6,100 nucleotides of DNA from an uncultured Actinomycetes bacterium (lineage in GTDB: Bacteria > Actinomycetota > Actinomycetes > Nanopelagicales > Nanopelagicaceae), in the NCBI GenBank assembly GCA_903901905.1, contig CAIUSQ010000301.1, forward strand, positions 1 to 6,100, read 5' to 3'. The position numbers and the translations under genes were made by a program. Position 1 is the stretch's first letter, and each line of letters begins with the position of its first letter. The notes under the pieces are model-generated. The model made no database searches. It worked only from the letters and a program-made list of their open reading frames with translations, and had not been told where the DNA came from. Positions 5,504-6,100 of this stretch are shown piece after piece.

Positions 5504-6100
5504 TGTCCGAACAGAAAATTCAAGCACCAAAAGGTGTTAGCGAGTACGTTCCTAATCGTTCCAACTCTTTTGAGCTTGTTCGTAATGCGCTGATAGAACC
5601 AGCAAAAAGGGCTGGTTATCAGTTAATCGAACTTCCTGTCTTTGAGGACACTGAACTTTTTCGAAGAGGAGTTGGAGAATCTACGGATGTAGTGTCGAAA
5701 GAGATGTATACATTTGAAGATCGAGGTGGAAGATCCATAACGTTAAGACCTGAGGGAACAGCTGGTGTAATGCGGGCCGTTATTGAACATGGTTTAGATA
5801 GAGGACAACTCCCTGTAAAACTTTGGTATGCCGGACAATTTTTTCGTGCAGAACGTCCACAAGCCGGGAGATACAGACAGTTTTATCAAGTTGGTATCGA
5901 GGCAATCGGTTTAGACGATCCTGCTATTGATGCCGAAGTTATCGCCATTGCAGATGCCGGTTTCAAATCCTTAGGTTTGAGTAAGTATCGATTAGAGATC
6001 ACATCTTTGGGCGATCTCTCATCAAGGGCAGCTCACCGAGTTGAACTATTGAAGTTCATAGAATCTTTAGATTTAGATGAGGCTACTGCAGAACGGGCGA
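5503..6100 (+). CDS. hisS: Histidyl-tRNA synthetase, N-terminal part (partial, cut by window end)
   Basis: HisRS is a class II aminoacyl-tRNA synthetase that joins histidine to tRNA-His using ATP. The frame opens at ATG 5503 and stays open to the window end (199 full codons of about 420 expected). The N-terminus has [10 protein letters not shown] (8-17), the usual entry to the catalytic core. A segment with [19 protein letters not shown] (53-71) follows, then TLRPEGTAG (80-88), with E84 and T86 in the histidine/ATP pocket by family knowledge. Motif 2 is [14 protein letters not shown] (114-127), with R115 as the expected ATP-contacting arginine. The motif 3 and anticodon-binding regions lie beyond the window. 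The start overlaps the hydrolase stop by one base. Only a weak GGA (5492-5494) precedes it as ribosome binding site, so translational coupling to the hydrolase is likely. Confidence 0.97.
   Translation, partial: MSEQKIQAPKGVSEYVPNRSNSFELVRNALIEPAKRAGYQLIELPVFEDTELFRRGVGESTDVVSKEMYTFEDRGGRSITLRPEGTAGVMRAVIEHGLDRGQLPVKLWYAGQFFRAERPQAGRYRQFYQVGIEAIGLDDPAIDAEVIAIADAGFKSLGLSKYRLEITSLGDLSSRAAHRVELLKFIESLDLDEATAERA

Noticed and set aside
1..6100. Search for mobile elements, CRISPR repeats, phage genes, tRNA or rRNA
   Set aside because: No transposase or integrase motifs, spaced repeats or recognisable RNA gene sequences were seen. The genes are housekeeping genes in an apparently conserved order.

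Overview
The window looks like core chromosome of an actinobacterium with unusually low GC. The gene content and order (secD, secF, rel, a DUF349 protein, a metallo-beta-lactamase-fold hydrolase, hisS) are, from memory, an actinobacterial neighbourhood seen in Mycobacterium and Streptomyces. The proteins also read as actinobacterial, for example the SecD tail with KFF..GH.LSG and the Rel synthetase segment KFNLYQSLH. Base composition by eye on sampled lines is only in the mid-40s percent GC, and the genes are tightly packed. Together these suggest a streamlined free-living lineage such as the freshwater acI group (Nanopelagicales). That placement is inference, not proof.

Layout: bases 1-97 are the 3' end of secD, followed after 2 bases by secF (100-1155) and after 8 more bases by a full-length bifunctional (p)ppGpp synthetase/hydrolase gene, rel (1164-3326). 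These three probably form one rightward operon. A leftward gene (3339-4664) converges on rel with a 12-base gap and encodes a three-repeat DUF349 protein of unknown function. A 176-base divergent intergenic region (4665-4840) must hold the promoters for the DUF349 gene and for the next rightward unit. That unit is a glyoxalase II-like zinc hydrolase (4841-5503) whose stop codon overlaps the start codon of hisS. hisS starts at 5503 and runs off the window end after 199 codons.

How the genes relate: SecD and SecF are the proton-motive-force-driven accessory subunits of the Sec translocon. Rel sets the level of the alarmone (p)ppGpp in response to uncharged tRNA on the ribosome. HisRS charges tRNA-His, so it sits upstream of the signal Rel reads. 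The hydrolase and the DUF349 protein have no established link to these processes beyond neighbourhood.

I see no mobile element, CRISPR array, tRNA, rRNA or phage gene, and no frameshifted or broken gene. No wholly new system is evident. The points most worth a second look are the DUF349 protein, the absence of apt and ppiB from their usual places, the stop/start overlap of the hydrolase and hisS, and the repeat- and hairpin-bearing divergent promoter region.
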